Shown in pieces: positions 52,509 to 60,461 of a DNA stretch of 64,000 nt. Position 1 is the stretch's first letter. Each line of letters starts with the position of its first letter. Under the pieces are notes generated by a model, which worked only from the letters and a program-made list of their open reading frames with translations, ran no database searches and had not been told where the DNA came from. A program made the translations under genes and the position numbers. The stretch is from PLGF01 sp052139695 (GTDB taxonomy: Bacteria > Verrucomicrobiota > Verrucomicrobiia > Limisphaerales > Palsa-1400): the NCBI GenBank assembly GCA_052139695.1, contig JBKQWF010000243.1:5500-69499 (forward strand). The letters run 5' to 3'.

Positions 52509-54239
52509 TCAAGGCCGATATTCAGGCTCGACCCCATGGTTGTTGGGTTTGGTCCAATCGTAGGGCTCTCCGGTGTCCCAGGACTTCTCAGGCACGTCGG
52601 CGGGCGATTCCGCTTTCCGTTTGAGGAATTTGCTTTCGGACGGTTGATAGTCCTGGTCCCGAATGATGGTCGGAGTAACAAAGATCAGTATGGTTTGGCG
52701 CTGGTGGCTTTTGCTGTCGCTGCGAAAGGCGTAGCCCAAGCCGGGCAAATCGCCCAGAAAAGGAACTTTTGTGAAGTTTTTCGTGGTGATGTCCTGATCC
52801 AGTCCTCCCAAGACCAAGGTGTAACCGCTCGGCACCGACGCCTCCGTCCGAATACGCGTGCGGCTGAACGTGGGCGCGGTATTGTTCTGCCCATTAAGCG
52901 TTTCGCTCACCGTGCCCGTTTGCGCTGAGATTTCCGGCAGGACCTCCAGGAGAACATTGGTCGGTCCGGCAATCCTCGGCGTCACCGTCAATTTGACACC
53001 GACCTCGTTGAGAATGGTCGTGCCGACCCTCAAAGCATAATTGGGCTCGACGGTGGCCAAGCCTTGGGCCGCGCCAGCGGCGGGCGCGCTTTGCGTCTGT
53101 TGAAAGATGGGGATATTGTTGATCACCATCAACTCCGTGGGTGCCCCGTCCAGAGCGACGCCGCGGGGAGCGGCGATCGTTTTGGTGTCGGCATCGGTAT
53201 TCAGAAACGAGAGCACGGCCTGGAGGCCGTCCGCATTCAAAAACGCCGTGGTCGGGCTAATTCCTTTGGCACTGTTCAAGGAGAAACCTCCGCCCGCCGC
53301 CGGTGAACCGAGAAGCGTGGAGGTGATGGTGGAAACGTTGGTGGAAAGATTGAGCGTTGAGGATCCGGTTCCTCCCCCGATGGTGGAGCCGCCGGGAGAA
53401 ACGGTGGGTGTGCCACTGCCAGCGCCCGCTTGAGTGGTGGTGGTGTTGACGATACTTTGGGAAGTCAGACCGTTGCCAAAACTGACATGTTGATTGGCCA
53501 GCGTTCCGCTCCAATCCACGCCCTTGGCGGAAGCAATGTCCTTGCTCGTCTGAACAATTTTGGCTTCGACCAGGACTTGCCGGGTCGCGGTATCCAATTT
53601 GGTGACCAGCGCTTCAACGCCGGGCAGTTCCCTTTCCGTCGTGCGAATGACGATTTGGTGAGTGCGCATATCGGGGATAACCGTGCTGCGCTGGGAAAGG
53701 GTTTTCTCGAGGAGCGTTACAAGGTTTGTGGGAGCAGCATAGCGGAGGGATACGACTGTTACGACCAGCGGCTCGACCATGTTGGCATCCTTGGCGGATA
53801 TGCGGCCGATTCGGGTGCGGGAATCCCAGGTCATTTGCCAGGCATAATTATCCAGCAAACCTTGCAAGGCCTGCATGGCGGTGAGGTTGTGCCATTTCTC
53901 CGTCACGGTTGGCGGCGGAATGGGACGGCCATCCGGAGTGACTCCATTGAGAAGCTTGGGGTCAAATTGGATGTTCAGCCCGGCCTGCAGCGCCAGGGTC
54001 CGAATGGCGTCCGGGAGCGGCACCCCGTCCACCACGACATCGACCATATCATTGCTGGCCGGAATGGAGTTGCTGGCGGTGGCTTGCGGTCCCGCCAGCG
54101 GCGGTTCAGGCAGGGGCGTCGGCGCGGAGGTTTGGCCGGAGGCGGCCAGGCACGGAGCCAGCGCCGCAAGGAGGATCGCTAAGAGGCCTTCCGATTTCAT
54201 AATTGTTTGAAGAGAGTTCAGCAATTTGGTGGCGCTCAT
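52509..54239 (-). CDS. Secretin (PilQ/GspD-type outer-membrane channel protein)
   Basis: A 576-residue secretin monomer. A signal peptide lies in the first 35 residues. The N-domain is VVVDGVPLPDAIRTLALQAGLNIQF (split over about 67-92), then a ring domain with VVTVVSLRYAAPTNLVTLLE and RTHQIVIRTTERELPGVEALV. The secretin core spans about 370-530 and includes EVGVKLTVTPRI and VPSGYTLVLGGL, followed by TKVPFLGDLPGLGYAFRS, the secretin signature. A Gly/Ser/Thr-rich insert lies at about 255-310. It would form a multimeric channel in the outer membrane. ATG at 54239 follows the lipoprotein gene by 5 bases. Confidence 0.92.
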   Translation of the reverse strand: MSATKLLNSLQTIMKSEGLLAILLAALAPCLAASGQTSAPTPLPEPPLAGPQATASNSIPASNDMVDVVVDGVPLPDAIRTLALQAGLNIQFDPKLLNGVTPDGRPIPPPTVTEKWHNLTAMQALQGLLDNYAWQMTWDSRTRIGRISAKDANMVEPLVVTVVSLRYAAPTNLVTLLEKTLSQRSTVIPDMRTHQIVIRTTERELPGVEALVTKLDTATRQVLVEAKIVQTSKDIASAKGVDWSGTLANQHVSFGNGLTSQSIVNTTTTQAGAGSGTPTVSPGGSTIGGGTGSSTLNLSTNVSTITSTLLGSPAAGGGFSLNSAKGISPTTAFLNADGLQAVLSFLNTDADTKTIAAPRGVALDGAPTELMVINNIPIFQQTQSAPAAGAAQGLATVEPNYALRVGTTILNEVGVKLTVTPRIAGPTNVLLEVLPEISAQTGTVSETLNGQNNTAPTFSRTRIRTEASVPSGYTLVLGGLDQDITTKNFTKVPFLGDLPGLGYAFRSDSKSHQRQTILIFVTPTIIRDQDYQPSESKFLKRKAESPADVPEKSWDTGEPYDWTKPNNHGVEPEYRP

Positions 54240-54244
54240 GGCTT

Positions 54245-54754
54245 CTATTTTCCCAATTCCAATCGTTTTGGTTGTTCTTCCCCTTCCACTTTGACCAAGA
54301 CATAGTCGGGGCCGATTTCCACGCAGCGCACACGGACGCGGCCATCGGGCACACGCACCGATGAGGTTTCGCCCACCGCCATAGCCTCGCTGTTGATCAG
54401 CGCAAACCGGCGCGTTTTGGAGCCGACCACGCCCTTCAGGACGAGGACCGGCACGACGGGCGCCGGGTTTGACCCGGCGGCGCCCTGCGCTGCCGGCGTT
54501 GGCGCCGGGTCGCGGCGATGCGACTTGGGGAAAAAAGGGTCTTTGCCTTGCGCCGGCGGCAAATCTTCAAAAACTGAAACGTACTGCGAAGAAAGTCCGT
54601 TTGTAGCCGTGGCCGACGGGCTCGCGGGCGCCGCGGCAGGCTTGGCCGCGGGCCGAGGCGGCGGGCGTTTGTCGCAACCGGCGACACAAAGCAGCACCAA
54701 TCCCATAACCGCCAGGACAGTTGGGCGTCTGTCAAATGTTGGTTGGATGCTCAT
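54245..54754 (-). CDS. PilP-like lipoprotein
   Basis: A 169-residue probable lipoprotein: lipobox LLCVAGC with Cys27, then a long Pro/Ala-rich linker and a C-terminal domain (VPVLVLKGVVGSKTRRFALI, VGETSSVRVPDGRVRVRCVEI) resembling the PilP/GspC homology-region fold. The position between PilO-like and secretin genes matches PilP, which connects the inner-membrane PilN/PilO complex to the secretin. Sequence similarity alone would not name it, so the call leans on gene order. It overlaps the upstream gene by ATGA. Confidence 0.75.
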   Translation of the reverse strand: MSIQPTFDRRPTVLAVMGLVLLCVAGCDKRPPPRPAAKPAAAPASPSATATNGLSSQYVSVFEDLPPAQGKDPFFPKSHRRDPAPTPAAQGAAGSNPAPVVPVLVLKGVVGSKTRRFALINSEAMAVGETSSVRVPDGRVRVRCVEIGPDYVLVKVEGEEQPKRLELGK

Positions 54755-55335
54755 TTTGTGTCGCTGGCAACCATGGGCGTGACGACGTCAAAAGTGAAGT
54801 TGAGTTTTTCCGGCTGAATGCCGGGGCCGCTATTGGCGGAAACGGCCAGGTTCTGGATGTAAAAGTAAGGGAAACTGTTTTCAAAATCAGCGCAAAACGC
54901 GCCGAAATCGTGGTAATAACCTGTGCCTTTAAGATGAAAAGTCGCCCAGCGGTAGGGAAAGTTCGAGATCAAGCCCAGATCGGTAACGTCCGGCTGGCTG
55001 TAGGAGTAAATACTCACTCCTTTGCGCGAGAGGATGAAGGGTTTGATGGTTTGGATAATCCAGGCATACGCATCCCTGTCGGGCGCCAAGGTGGCTTCGC
55101 GGTTGGTTAAGCTCGAATTATGGGCCTGTAACCGGTCCGCGATTTCTTCGCTTTGACGCATGATGCCTTCCGCCCGGTTGAGTTTCGCGCGGATGTCGGC
55201 GGCTTTTTTTTGGGTGCCCTGGAGCTGGGTTTGTTCCGCCTGCACGACGAAGTACCAGAGCAGCGCGATCAGAAACGGGGCGGCAATAGCGGTGGCGAGA
55301 ATCTGATCTCGCTGGTTCTTGTTCAGCTTGTTCAC
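54751..55335 (-). CDS. PilO-like inner-membrane protein
   Basis: A 194-residue protein with one N-terminal transmembrane helix (ILATAIAAPFLIALLWYFVV, about 12-31), a coiled coil (about 35-75), and a small periplasmic domain containing FHLKGTGYYHDFGAFCADFENSFPY, the ferredoxin-like fold feature of PilO. It shares ATGA overlaps on both sides. It would dimerise with the PilN-like protein to form the alignment complex of a type IV pilus or secretion system. Confidence 0.82.
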   Translation of the reverse strand: MNKLNKNQRDQILATAIAAPFLIALLWYFVVQAEQTQLQGTQKKAADIRAKLNRAEGIMRQSEEIADRLQAHNSSLTNREATLAPDRDAYAWIIQTIKPFILSRKGVSIYSYSQPDVTDLGLISNFPYRWATFHLKGTGYYHDFGAFCADFENSFPYFYIQNLAVSANSGPGIQPEKLNFTFDVVTPMVASDTK

Positions 55336-56006
55336 CGCGCCGGGCCCTCAGGGAAATGCGAAACCAAAGCAAACGTGACGAACTGTTTGATTGGGTCCGA
55401 CGGGTCAACAGAGGCCTGGCTTAAAGTGCCGTCCAGCACAAATCCGTTGCGACGCTGGAGGTGTTTGAGAAAGTATTCGCAATTGCTGAGGCTTTCCTTG
55501 TAACGGATGTAACCCTGCTGATTGGGGGAGCTGTCCTTGGCCATGAGATTGAGGGTGATGCTTTCCACGACGCCGCCGGGAATGATGACCTTGCTGGAGC
55601 CGCTGCCCAGAACGCGGGATTCTTGCTTGGTGTGCGTTTGTTCGCCGGAGACCTTCAAAATCTGGATGTCGTCCACCATCGTTTTTTGCAGGGTGTTGAG
55701 GAGCGGCGCCCAGAGAAAACGGTTGGTGCTCAGTGTATCCAGTGCCGCCAGCTTTTGGTCCACGGCGGTGGTTTTTATCAGGTTATTGGTAACAGCGGCG
55801 TATTTGGAGTTGATTTCTTCAAACCGCTTCTCCACCCGGCTGTATTCGGCGAGGCTGAAATAAACATCCAATTGGAGCTTGAGCATCCAAAGGAGGACGA
55901 GGCAAACGCAAAAGCCAGCCACCCAAATGGCGCGTTTGACTGGGTCTTTTCGCCGCAGCTCTTCCGCTGCCTGGGCCTCTGCCAAGAGGTTTATTCTAAT
56001 TGGCAT
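55332..56006 (-). CDS. PilN-like inner-membrane protein
   Basis: A 224-residue protein beginning MPIRINLLAEAQAAEE, the typical PilN cytoplasmic start (INLLP-like) that binds PilM. A transmembrane helix lies at about 27-47, then a coiled coil and a periplasmic domain. It starts the operon pilN-pilO-pilP-secretin. No PilM, PilB, PilT or PilC gene lies in the window, so the ATPase and platform must be elsewhere. A possible promoter is about 190 bases upstream. Confidence 0.82.
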   Translation of the reverse strand: MPIRINLLAEAQAAEELRRKDPVKRAIWVAGFCVCLVLLWMLKLQLDVYFSLAEYSRVEKRFEEINSKYAAVTNNLIKTTAVDQKLAALDTLSTNRFLWAPLLNTLQKTMVDDIQILKVSGEQTHTKQESRVLGSGSSKVIIPGGVVESITLNLMAKDSSPNQQGYIRYKESLSNCEYFLKHLQRRNGFVLDGTLSQASVDPSDPIKQFVTFALVSHFPEGPAR

Positions 56007-56194
56007 ACGGAACTGGAGAATTCCCCCATCTGCGATCGCGGACAGTTTGGGGGGTGGGAATACTCAGTCCAACAGCCAATAGGAAGCCCGACCGCTGGCG
56101 TGGTTAACGCTGCCAACAGGTCGGTTGGTGCATAACTAACCCCTATGTTGGCGTATTTTGGTAGAATAGACAACTGCATGGCTTGGCTGACCCA

Positions 56195-56224
56195 TTTATA
56201 AGCAAATCTGTTTAATAATTGCAA
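56195..56224 (-). promoter_or_regulatory. Possible promoter of the PilN-secretin operon
   Basis: On the minus strand TTGCAA (56224-56219) is followed after 18 bases by TATAAA (56200-56195), a 4/6 and 5/6 match to sigma-70 hexamers. It sits in the 330-base gap upstream of the pilN-like gene, which otherwise shows no gene. Confidence 0.35.
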
Positions 56225-56254
56225 GCAGCAACTCACAGCAGATGCTGCAAGCAA
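56219..56254. repeat. Imperfect inverted repeat overlapping the -35 element
   Basis: TTGCAAGCAGC (56219-56229) and GCTGCAAGCAA (56244-56254) pair with two mismatches around a 14-base spacer. The left arm covers the candidate -35 box, so an operator is possible. Confidence 0.35.
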
Positions 56255-56336
56255 TACTTAGACCATCGGAATGTCAGCGCAAAAGCTTAAGCGAAAACAT
56301 CTCCCGGACCTTTGGCGCGGCGTTTTTCTTCTCGCG

Positions 56337-56966
56337 CTAGGTTTCTGCTTCGCTCTTTTCCCCTTCCTCGGCAGGTTCTTCCTCTTCCTCTTCCTCTTTT
56401 TCCTCGGCTTCCGATTCTTCGGTCATTTTCGCCGCGCCAACAAACAAGCCGGTGAAGAGCCCGCCGCTGGTCAGGGTGTTGCGAAAGAATTCCCAGGTCG
56501 GCGGATGGCCGGGCATCCCTTGGGTCAAGGCCTGGATCCAGCCGGCCAATGTCTTGGAATAGGACAAAGTGATCCAGGACATGGAATTGGTGATCAGGTA
56601 AAATAATATCGCGCCGGTTAATCCGCCGCCCAGGAGCAGCCACCACGGTTTTTTGGCCACGTCCTTTCCACCCATGAACCGTCCCAGGGCTATGATCGTG
56701 GCGTAGGCGAGATAATTGGGGGATTGATCCACCAAAAAACGTCCCCAGGAGACGTGGATATGATAGAAGAGCGGCGTAATGAGGAGATCACTCACGAGCA
56801 TGACCACAATGGGGCCGAGCCAGCCCGCCATTCCCGGCCAGTAAAGCCCCGCGCAGAAAATCAGCGCGTAGGCCGCGCTGAAGTTTGGCGGCATCAGCCC
56901 CGGCCACCGGCTTAACCAAAAGACCACGACCATCAGCACTGAGAGCCAAAGTTGCTTCCTCTTCAC
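56337..56966 (-). CDS. DUF6580 family membrane protein
   Basis: A 209-residue integral membrane protein of the DUF6580 family, which looks like the S-component of ECF transporters. About five to six helices are visible. Typical motifs are PPNFSAAYALIFCAGLYWPG and WITLSYSKTLAGWIQALTQGMPGHPPTWEFFRNTL. It ends in a strongly acidic, low-complexity tail (EEKEEEEEEEPAEEGEKSEAET). Transported substrate unknown. Monocistronic, divergent from the glycosyltransferase gene. Confidence 0.87.
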   Translation of the reverse strand: MKRKQLWLSVLMVVVFWLSRWPGLMPPNFSAAYALIFCAGLYWPGMAGWLGPIVVMLVSDLLITPLFYHIHVSWGRFLVDQSPNYLAYATIIALGRFMGGKDVAKKPWWLLLGGGLTGAILFYLITNSMSWITLSYSKTLAGWIQALTQGMPGHPPTWEFFRNTLTSGGLFTGLFVGAAKMTEESEAEEKEEEEEEEPAEEGEKSEAET

Positions 56967-57063
56967 ATCGCCAGTATGCCGCGGCCGCGGCCAAGGGCAA
57001 GCCTTCCTCCTTATTCCTCAATTGCGCCAGACGCGCAATGCTCTACACTGCGAGGCGAGAACA

Positions 57064-57795
57064 ATGTCGGACGGACCCGTTATCAGCCTGGTGGTTCCTT
57101 GTTATAATGAGGAGGAGACCCTTCGCGCTTTTTTTCAAGCGGCGCAAGCAGCCCTGGAGCCGCTCCAACTGGCCTATGAGATTATCGTGACGGATGATGG
57201 CAGCGCCGATTCTTCATGGCCAGTGCTGAAGGAATATGCCACGCGCGATCCACGCATCCGGGCGCAGCGCTTCGCGGCCAACTACGGGCAATCAGCCGCC
57301 CTCTGGGCTGGCCTGAAAGCGGCCCGCGGCCGTTACCTCATTACCATGGACACCGATTTGCAAAACGATCCCGCGGATGTGCCGGCTTTTCTGGAGGCGC
57401 TCAAGCGCTATGATTGCGTCTGTGGCACGCGCGTGGCGGCGCGGCGGCAGGGGGATAATTGGGTGCGCATCGCCTCCTCGCGCATTGCCAATTGGGTGCG
57501 CAACAAACTCTCGGGCGAGCAAATCGAGGACGCGGGCTGCACCTACCGGGCGTTTAAGCGCGAATGCATAGCGGACTTGAAGTTTTTTAAGGGCATGCAC
57601 CGGTTTTTGCCGACACTGGTGAAAATGGAAGGGTTTACCGTGACGGAAATACCGATTTCGCACCACCCGCGCTTTGCCGGCCAGACCCATTACGGGGTTT
57701 GGAACCGGCTCTTCGCCTCTTTTTATGATTTACTGGCCGTGCGGTGGATGAAACGGCGCATGTTCCGCTTTCACATTGCCGAGCGCATCAATTAG
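57064..57795 (+). CDS. Glycosyltransferase family 2 (dolichol-phosphate-mannose-synthase-like)
   Basis: A 243-residue GT-A glycosyltransferase. Motifs: SLVVPCYNEEETLRAFF (nucleotide-binding start), VTDDGSADSSW, ITMDTDLQNDP (DxD type), and GCTYRAFKRE with HHPRFAGQTHYG later, as in the DPM1/GtrB-like group. It lacks C-terminal transmembrane helices, so is likely peripheral. ATG at 57064 is preferred over an earlier in-frame codon 42 bases upstream because the family begins with ISLVVPC. Its stop overlaps the stop of the convergent gene (TTAG), an unusually tight arrangement. Confidence 0.92.
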   Translation: MSDGPVISLVVPCYNEEETLRAFFQAAQAALEPLQLAYEIIVTDDGSADSSWPVLKEYATRDPRIRAQRFAANYGQSAALWAGLKAARGRYLITMDTDLQNDPADVPAFLEALKRYDCVCGTRVAARRQGDNWVRIASSRIANWVRNKLSGEQIEDAGCTYRAFKRECIADLKFFKGMHRFLPTLVKMEGFTVTEIPISHHPRFAGQTHYGVWNRLFASFYDLLAVRWMKRRMFRFHIAERIN

Positions 57796-59006
57796 CCGAG
57801 GCGATCTTTTGCGCAGGCCAAAAACCAGGGCGTGCTGGCCAGGGCTCCCCATCCCGTGGGATCGTGATTGGCCACAAAGATGGCGCGCAACGTTTCATCG
57901 TAGGGGACCAAAGCCGCCCAAAGAACGCCCGGCGTATTCTTCCAGCGTTCATCGGGTTCGCCGCCGTCGATGCGCTGAAATTTGGCCCCTTTCGTTTGCT
58001 GGTTCCACATGAAATCGCGGTTCGTCGCAATGAGCCGCTGTAAATCGTCGTGGGAGAAAACCAGTTGGTGCTCGAAGGCTGTGACGATGCCTTCCAGATC
58101 GATCCCGTAATAGCCTCCGTTCGGATGGACGCCCACCCAATGCCGTGTCGAGCCATCTTCCTTGTAATCCCACGGCCCGGCGGGTTCCCAGTAGTTCCAG
58201 ACGAAGTATTTGCCGCCGTCGCGAGTGTGCAGGCGCGATTTCATCACCCGCCACCATTTTTCCGCGTGCTCCCGATAGACCGGCTTGCCCGTCACGTCGT
58301 AGAGGGAAATGAGCCAGGTGGCGATCAGGTTTTGCTTGTTGTCAGGGTTGGACAGTCCGTCGGTACCGCGCCGCGCGTAACCGTCCGTCCACTGGCCTGT
58401 TTGCCGGTCCATGCCGAACGTCGGCACGACCCACACTCCGCCCTCCTTCACCTCGCGCCAGCAACCGCGGGCGATCCATTTGTCAAAGGTGCTTTCGGCC
58501 AATTGAACCCATCGGTCTGTAGTCGCGCCGAACTTCGCCCGCAATGCCGGGTCGCGGCGCACCTTGGCGGCCGCGAACAGGAGCGGGCGTAATCCCATGG
58601 CTTCTCCGAGCAGGCTATCGGTGTAAAGACGTTCGGCCTCCGCGCCGCCGGTGCCGCTCTTGGGCCAGCCGGCAAAGCCATCCGGTTCCTTAATAGCGCG
58701 CTTCGTCCAGGCGTCTCCCCAGTCCACTAATTTCAGCATCCAGTCGGGATCGCCCGTGGCGCGCCAGCCATAATAAAAGCCGTAAAGCACCGGGCTGACA
58801 ACCCAGCCGATTTCCTCGCTCATTTCCCGGTCGCAGGTGCGATTGCGCGCTTCGCCCAGAATGTTCTTTTTCCATCTCGCCTGCCAATCGCCGGCCAAAG
58901 CGGGATCGATGGACACCGAAGGAGCGGCCGTCACGCTGCCAGCGCGGCAGGCCGTCCAGGCGGCCAGGGCGGCTGTCTCCTTAAGGAATTGACGGCGGTT
59001 GCGCAT
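57792..59006 (-). CDS. Tat-exported protein of unknown function, alpha-barrel-like
   Basis: A 404-residue protein with a twin-arginine signal (RNRRQFLKETAALAAWTACRAG). The mature part is Trp/Gly/Tyr-rich (YGFYYGWRATGDPDWMLKLVDWGDAW, GAEAERLYTDSLLGEAMGL, VGVHPNGGYYGIDLEG), a composition and spacing typical of six-hairpin (alpha/alpha)6 glycosidase or lyase folds. No catalytic motif can be assigned. ATG at 59006 has GAGGA 7 nt upstream. It starts 13 bases after the glcD-like stop and so belongs to the same transcript. Confidence 0.7.
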   Translation of the reverse strand: MRNRRQFLKETAALAAWTACRAGSVTAAPSVSIDPALAGDWQARWKKNILGEARNRTCDREMSEEIGWVVSPVLYGFYYGWRATGDPDWMLKLVDWGDAWTKRAIKEPDGFAGWPKSGTGGAEAERLYTDSLLGEAMGLRPLLFAAAKVRRDPALRAKFGATTDRWVQLAESTFDKWIARGCWREVKEGGVWVVPTFGMDRQTGQWTDGYARRGTDGLSNPDNKQNLIATWLISLYDVTGKPVYREHAEKWWRVMKSRLHTRDGGKYFVWNYWEPAGPWDYKEDGSTRHWVGVHPNGGYYGIDLEGIVTAFEHQLVFSHDDLQRLIATNRDFMWNQQTKGAKFQRIDGGEPDERWKNTPGVLWAALVPYDETLRAIFVANHDPTGWGALASTPWFLACAKDRLG

Positions 59007-59019
59007 AAGATGGTCCTCG

Positions 59020-60399
59020 CTAGTCAAACATTTTTCCAGGGTTCAGAATGCCGTTCGGATCAATGGCGCGCCGGAACTGGCGCGTGGCTTCCATCTGCAC
59101 GTCGCCCAGAAAGGCGGGGAGAAAGGACTTTTTGGAAAGGCCAACGCCATGCTCGCCCGTGATCGTGCCGCCCAGGCGGACAGCTTCGTCAAAAATCTCG
59201 TGAAACGCCTCCTCCACCCGGTGCATTTCCTCATGGTTCCGTTCGTCGGTGAGAAAGGTGGGATGGAGATTGCCATCGCCCATGTGGCCGAAGGTGCCGA
59301 TGCGTAAATTATATTTTTTTCCGATGCCCTCGACAAACCGGATCATGCGGGCCAGTTCGCTGCGCGGCACGGTGGCATCCTCCAAAATCGTGGTGGGCGC
59401 GACGCGGGCCAGGGCGGAAAAGGCGCTGCGGCGGGCGCTGGCCAATTTGTCCCCTTCCGCCTGGTCGCGCGCGACGCGGACTTCTTTGCAGCCCTTCTGG
59501 CGGCAAATCTCCTCCATGCGCGCGGCTTCGTCCGCCACCGCCGCCGCATGGCCGTCGGTTTCCATCAGCAAGAGCGCCTCGCAATCCAGCGGCAGTCCGA
59601 TTTTGGCATAATCCTCCACGCAGTGGATGGTGGTGCGGTCCAGGAATTCGAGTGTACAGGGAATGATCGGCTCGGCGATGATGGCTGAAACCGCCTCGGC
59701 CGCGCGGTCCATTTGCGAGAAAGTCGCCAGCATCGTTTTTTTCGCGGCCGGCTTGGGAATCAGTTTGAGGAGGACCTTGGTAATGACTCCCAAGGTGCCT
59801 TCCGAGCCGACGAACAGGTCTTTGATCGAATAGCCCGCGACATCCTTGACACATTTGTTGCCCGTCCAGAGAACGTCGCCCTTGGGCAGCACGACCTCCA
59901 GGCCCATGACGTAATTGCGGGTGATGCCGTACTTGAGACCGCGCAGGCCGCCGGAATTCTCCGCCACGTTGCCGCCGATGGTGGAAGTTTTCATCGAGCC
60001 GGGGTCGGGCGGATAAAACAAGCCGGCGGCGGCGGCCGCGTTGGCGATTTGCAGGGTGGAAACTCCCGGTTCGGAAAGCAGCGTGAGGTTGGCGCGGTCC
60101 AGCTCCAGGATTTTATTCATCTTGACCGTGCAGAGGACGATGCAGTCCGGGCTGGGGACGCTGCCGCCGCTCAAGCCCGTGCCGGCACCGCGGGTCACGA
60201 CGGGGATGCGCGCGCCATTGGCAAATTTTAGAATCTCGGAAACTTCCTTCGTCGTCGTGACGAAGAGCACGCACCCGGGCATCTGCCGCAGGGCGGCGGT
60301 GCCGTCGAAGGAATACGGGATTAAATCCTCCTCCGCGGTGAGAACGTCGTCCGCCCCAACCCGCTGCCGCAGCTCACCAATGACATCTCGCGCCAACAT
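59020..60399 (-). CDS. glcD: FAD-linked oxidase, glycolate oxidase subunit GlcD-like
   Basis: A 459-residue flavoprotein of the FAD-binding-4 and FAD-oxidase-C families, which includes glycolate and D-lactate dehydrogenases. The FAD motif is VTRGAGTGLSGGSVP with PGSMKTSTIGGNVAENSGGLRG, and the C-terminal domain has GTFGHMGDGNLHPTF and ITGEHGVGLSKK. The ATG at 60399 is chosen; the longer frame begins in the hairpin region. No GlcE or GlcF subunit is next to it. A hairpin with a T-run lies just before the start. Confidence 0.92.
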   Translation of the reverse strand: MLARDVIGELRQRVGADDVLTAEEDLIPYSFDGTAALRQMPGCVLFVTTTKEVSEILKFANGARIPVVTRGAGTGLSGGSVPSPDCIVLCTVKMNKILELDRANLTLLSEPGVSTLQIANAAAAAGLFYPPDPGSMKTSTIGGNVAENSGGLRGLKYGITRNYVMGLEVVLPKGDVLWTGNKCVKDVAGYSIKDLFVGSEGTLGVITKVLLKLIPKPAAKKTMLATFSQMDRAAEAVSAIIAEPIIPCTLEFLDRTTIHCVEDYAKIGLPLDCEALLLMETDGHAAAVADEAARMEEICRQKGCKEVRVARDQAEGDKLASARRSAFSALARVAPTTILEDATVPRSELARMIRFVEGIGKKYNLRIGTFGHMGDGNLHPTFLTDERNHEEMHRVEEAFHEIFDEAVRLGGTITGEHGVGLSKKSFLPAFLGDVQMEATRQFRRAIDPNGILNPGKMFD

Positions 60400-60401
60400 A
60401 G

Positions 60402-60417
60402 AAAAAGGGCAACGCCC
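60402..60417 (-). terminator. Hairpin with T-run between oxidoreductase and glcD
   Basis: On the minus strand GGGC-GTT-GCCC (60417-60407) is followed by TTTTT (60406-60402). A small terminator shape directly before the glcD start codon. It may attenuate read-through rather than stop it. Confidence 0.4.
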
Positions 60418-60432
60418 TACCCGGGTAAGGTG

Positions 60433-60454
60433 GGGCGGCGCTGCCGCGCCGCCC
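60433..60454 (-). terminator. GC-rich hairpin after the Gfo/Idh gene
   Basis: GGGCGGCG (60433-60440) and CGCCGCCC (60447-60454) form an 8-bp stem with a 6-base loop, just after the stop of the Gfo/Idh/MocA gene on the minus strand. No U-tract follows it directly; the T-run hairpin is 16 bases further on. Confidence 0.4.
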
Positions 60455-60461
60455 ACAAATC

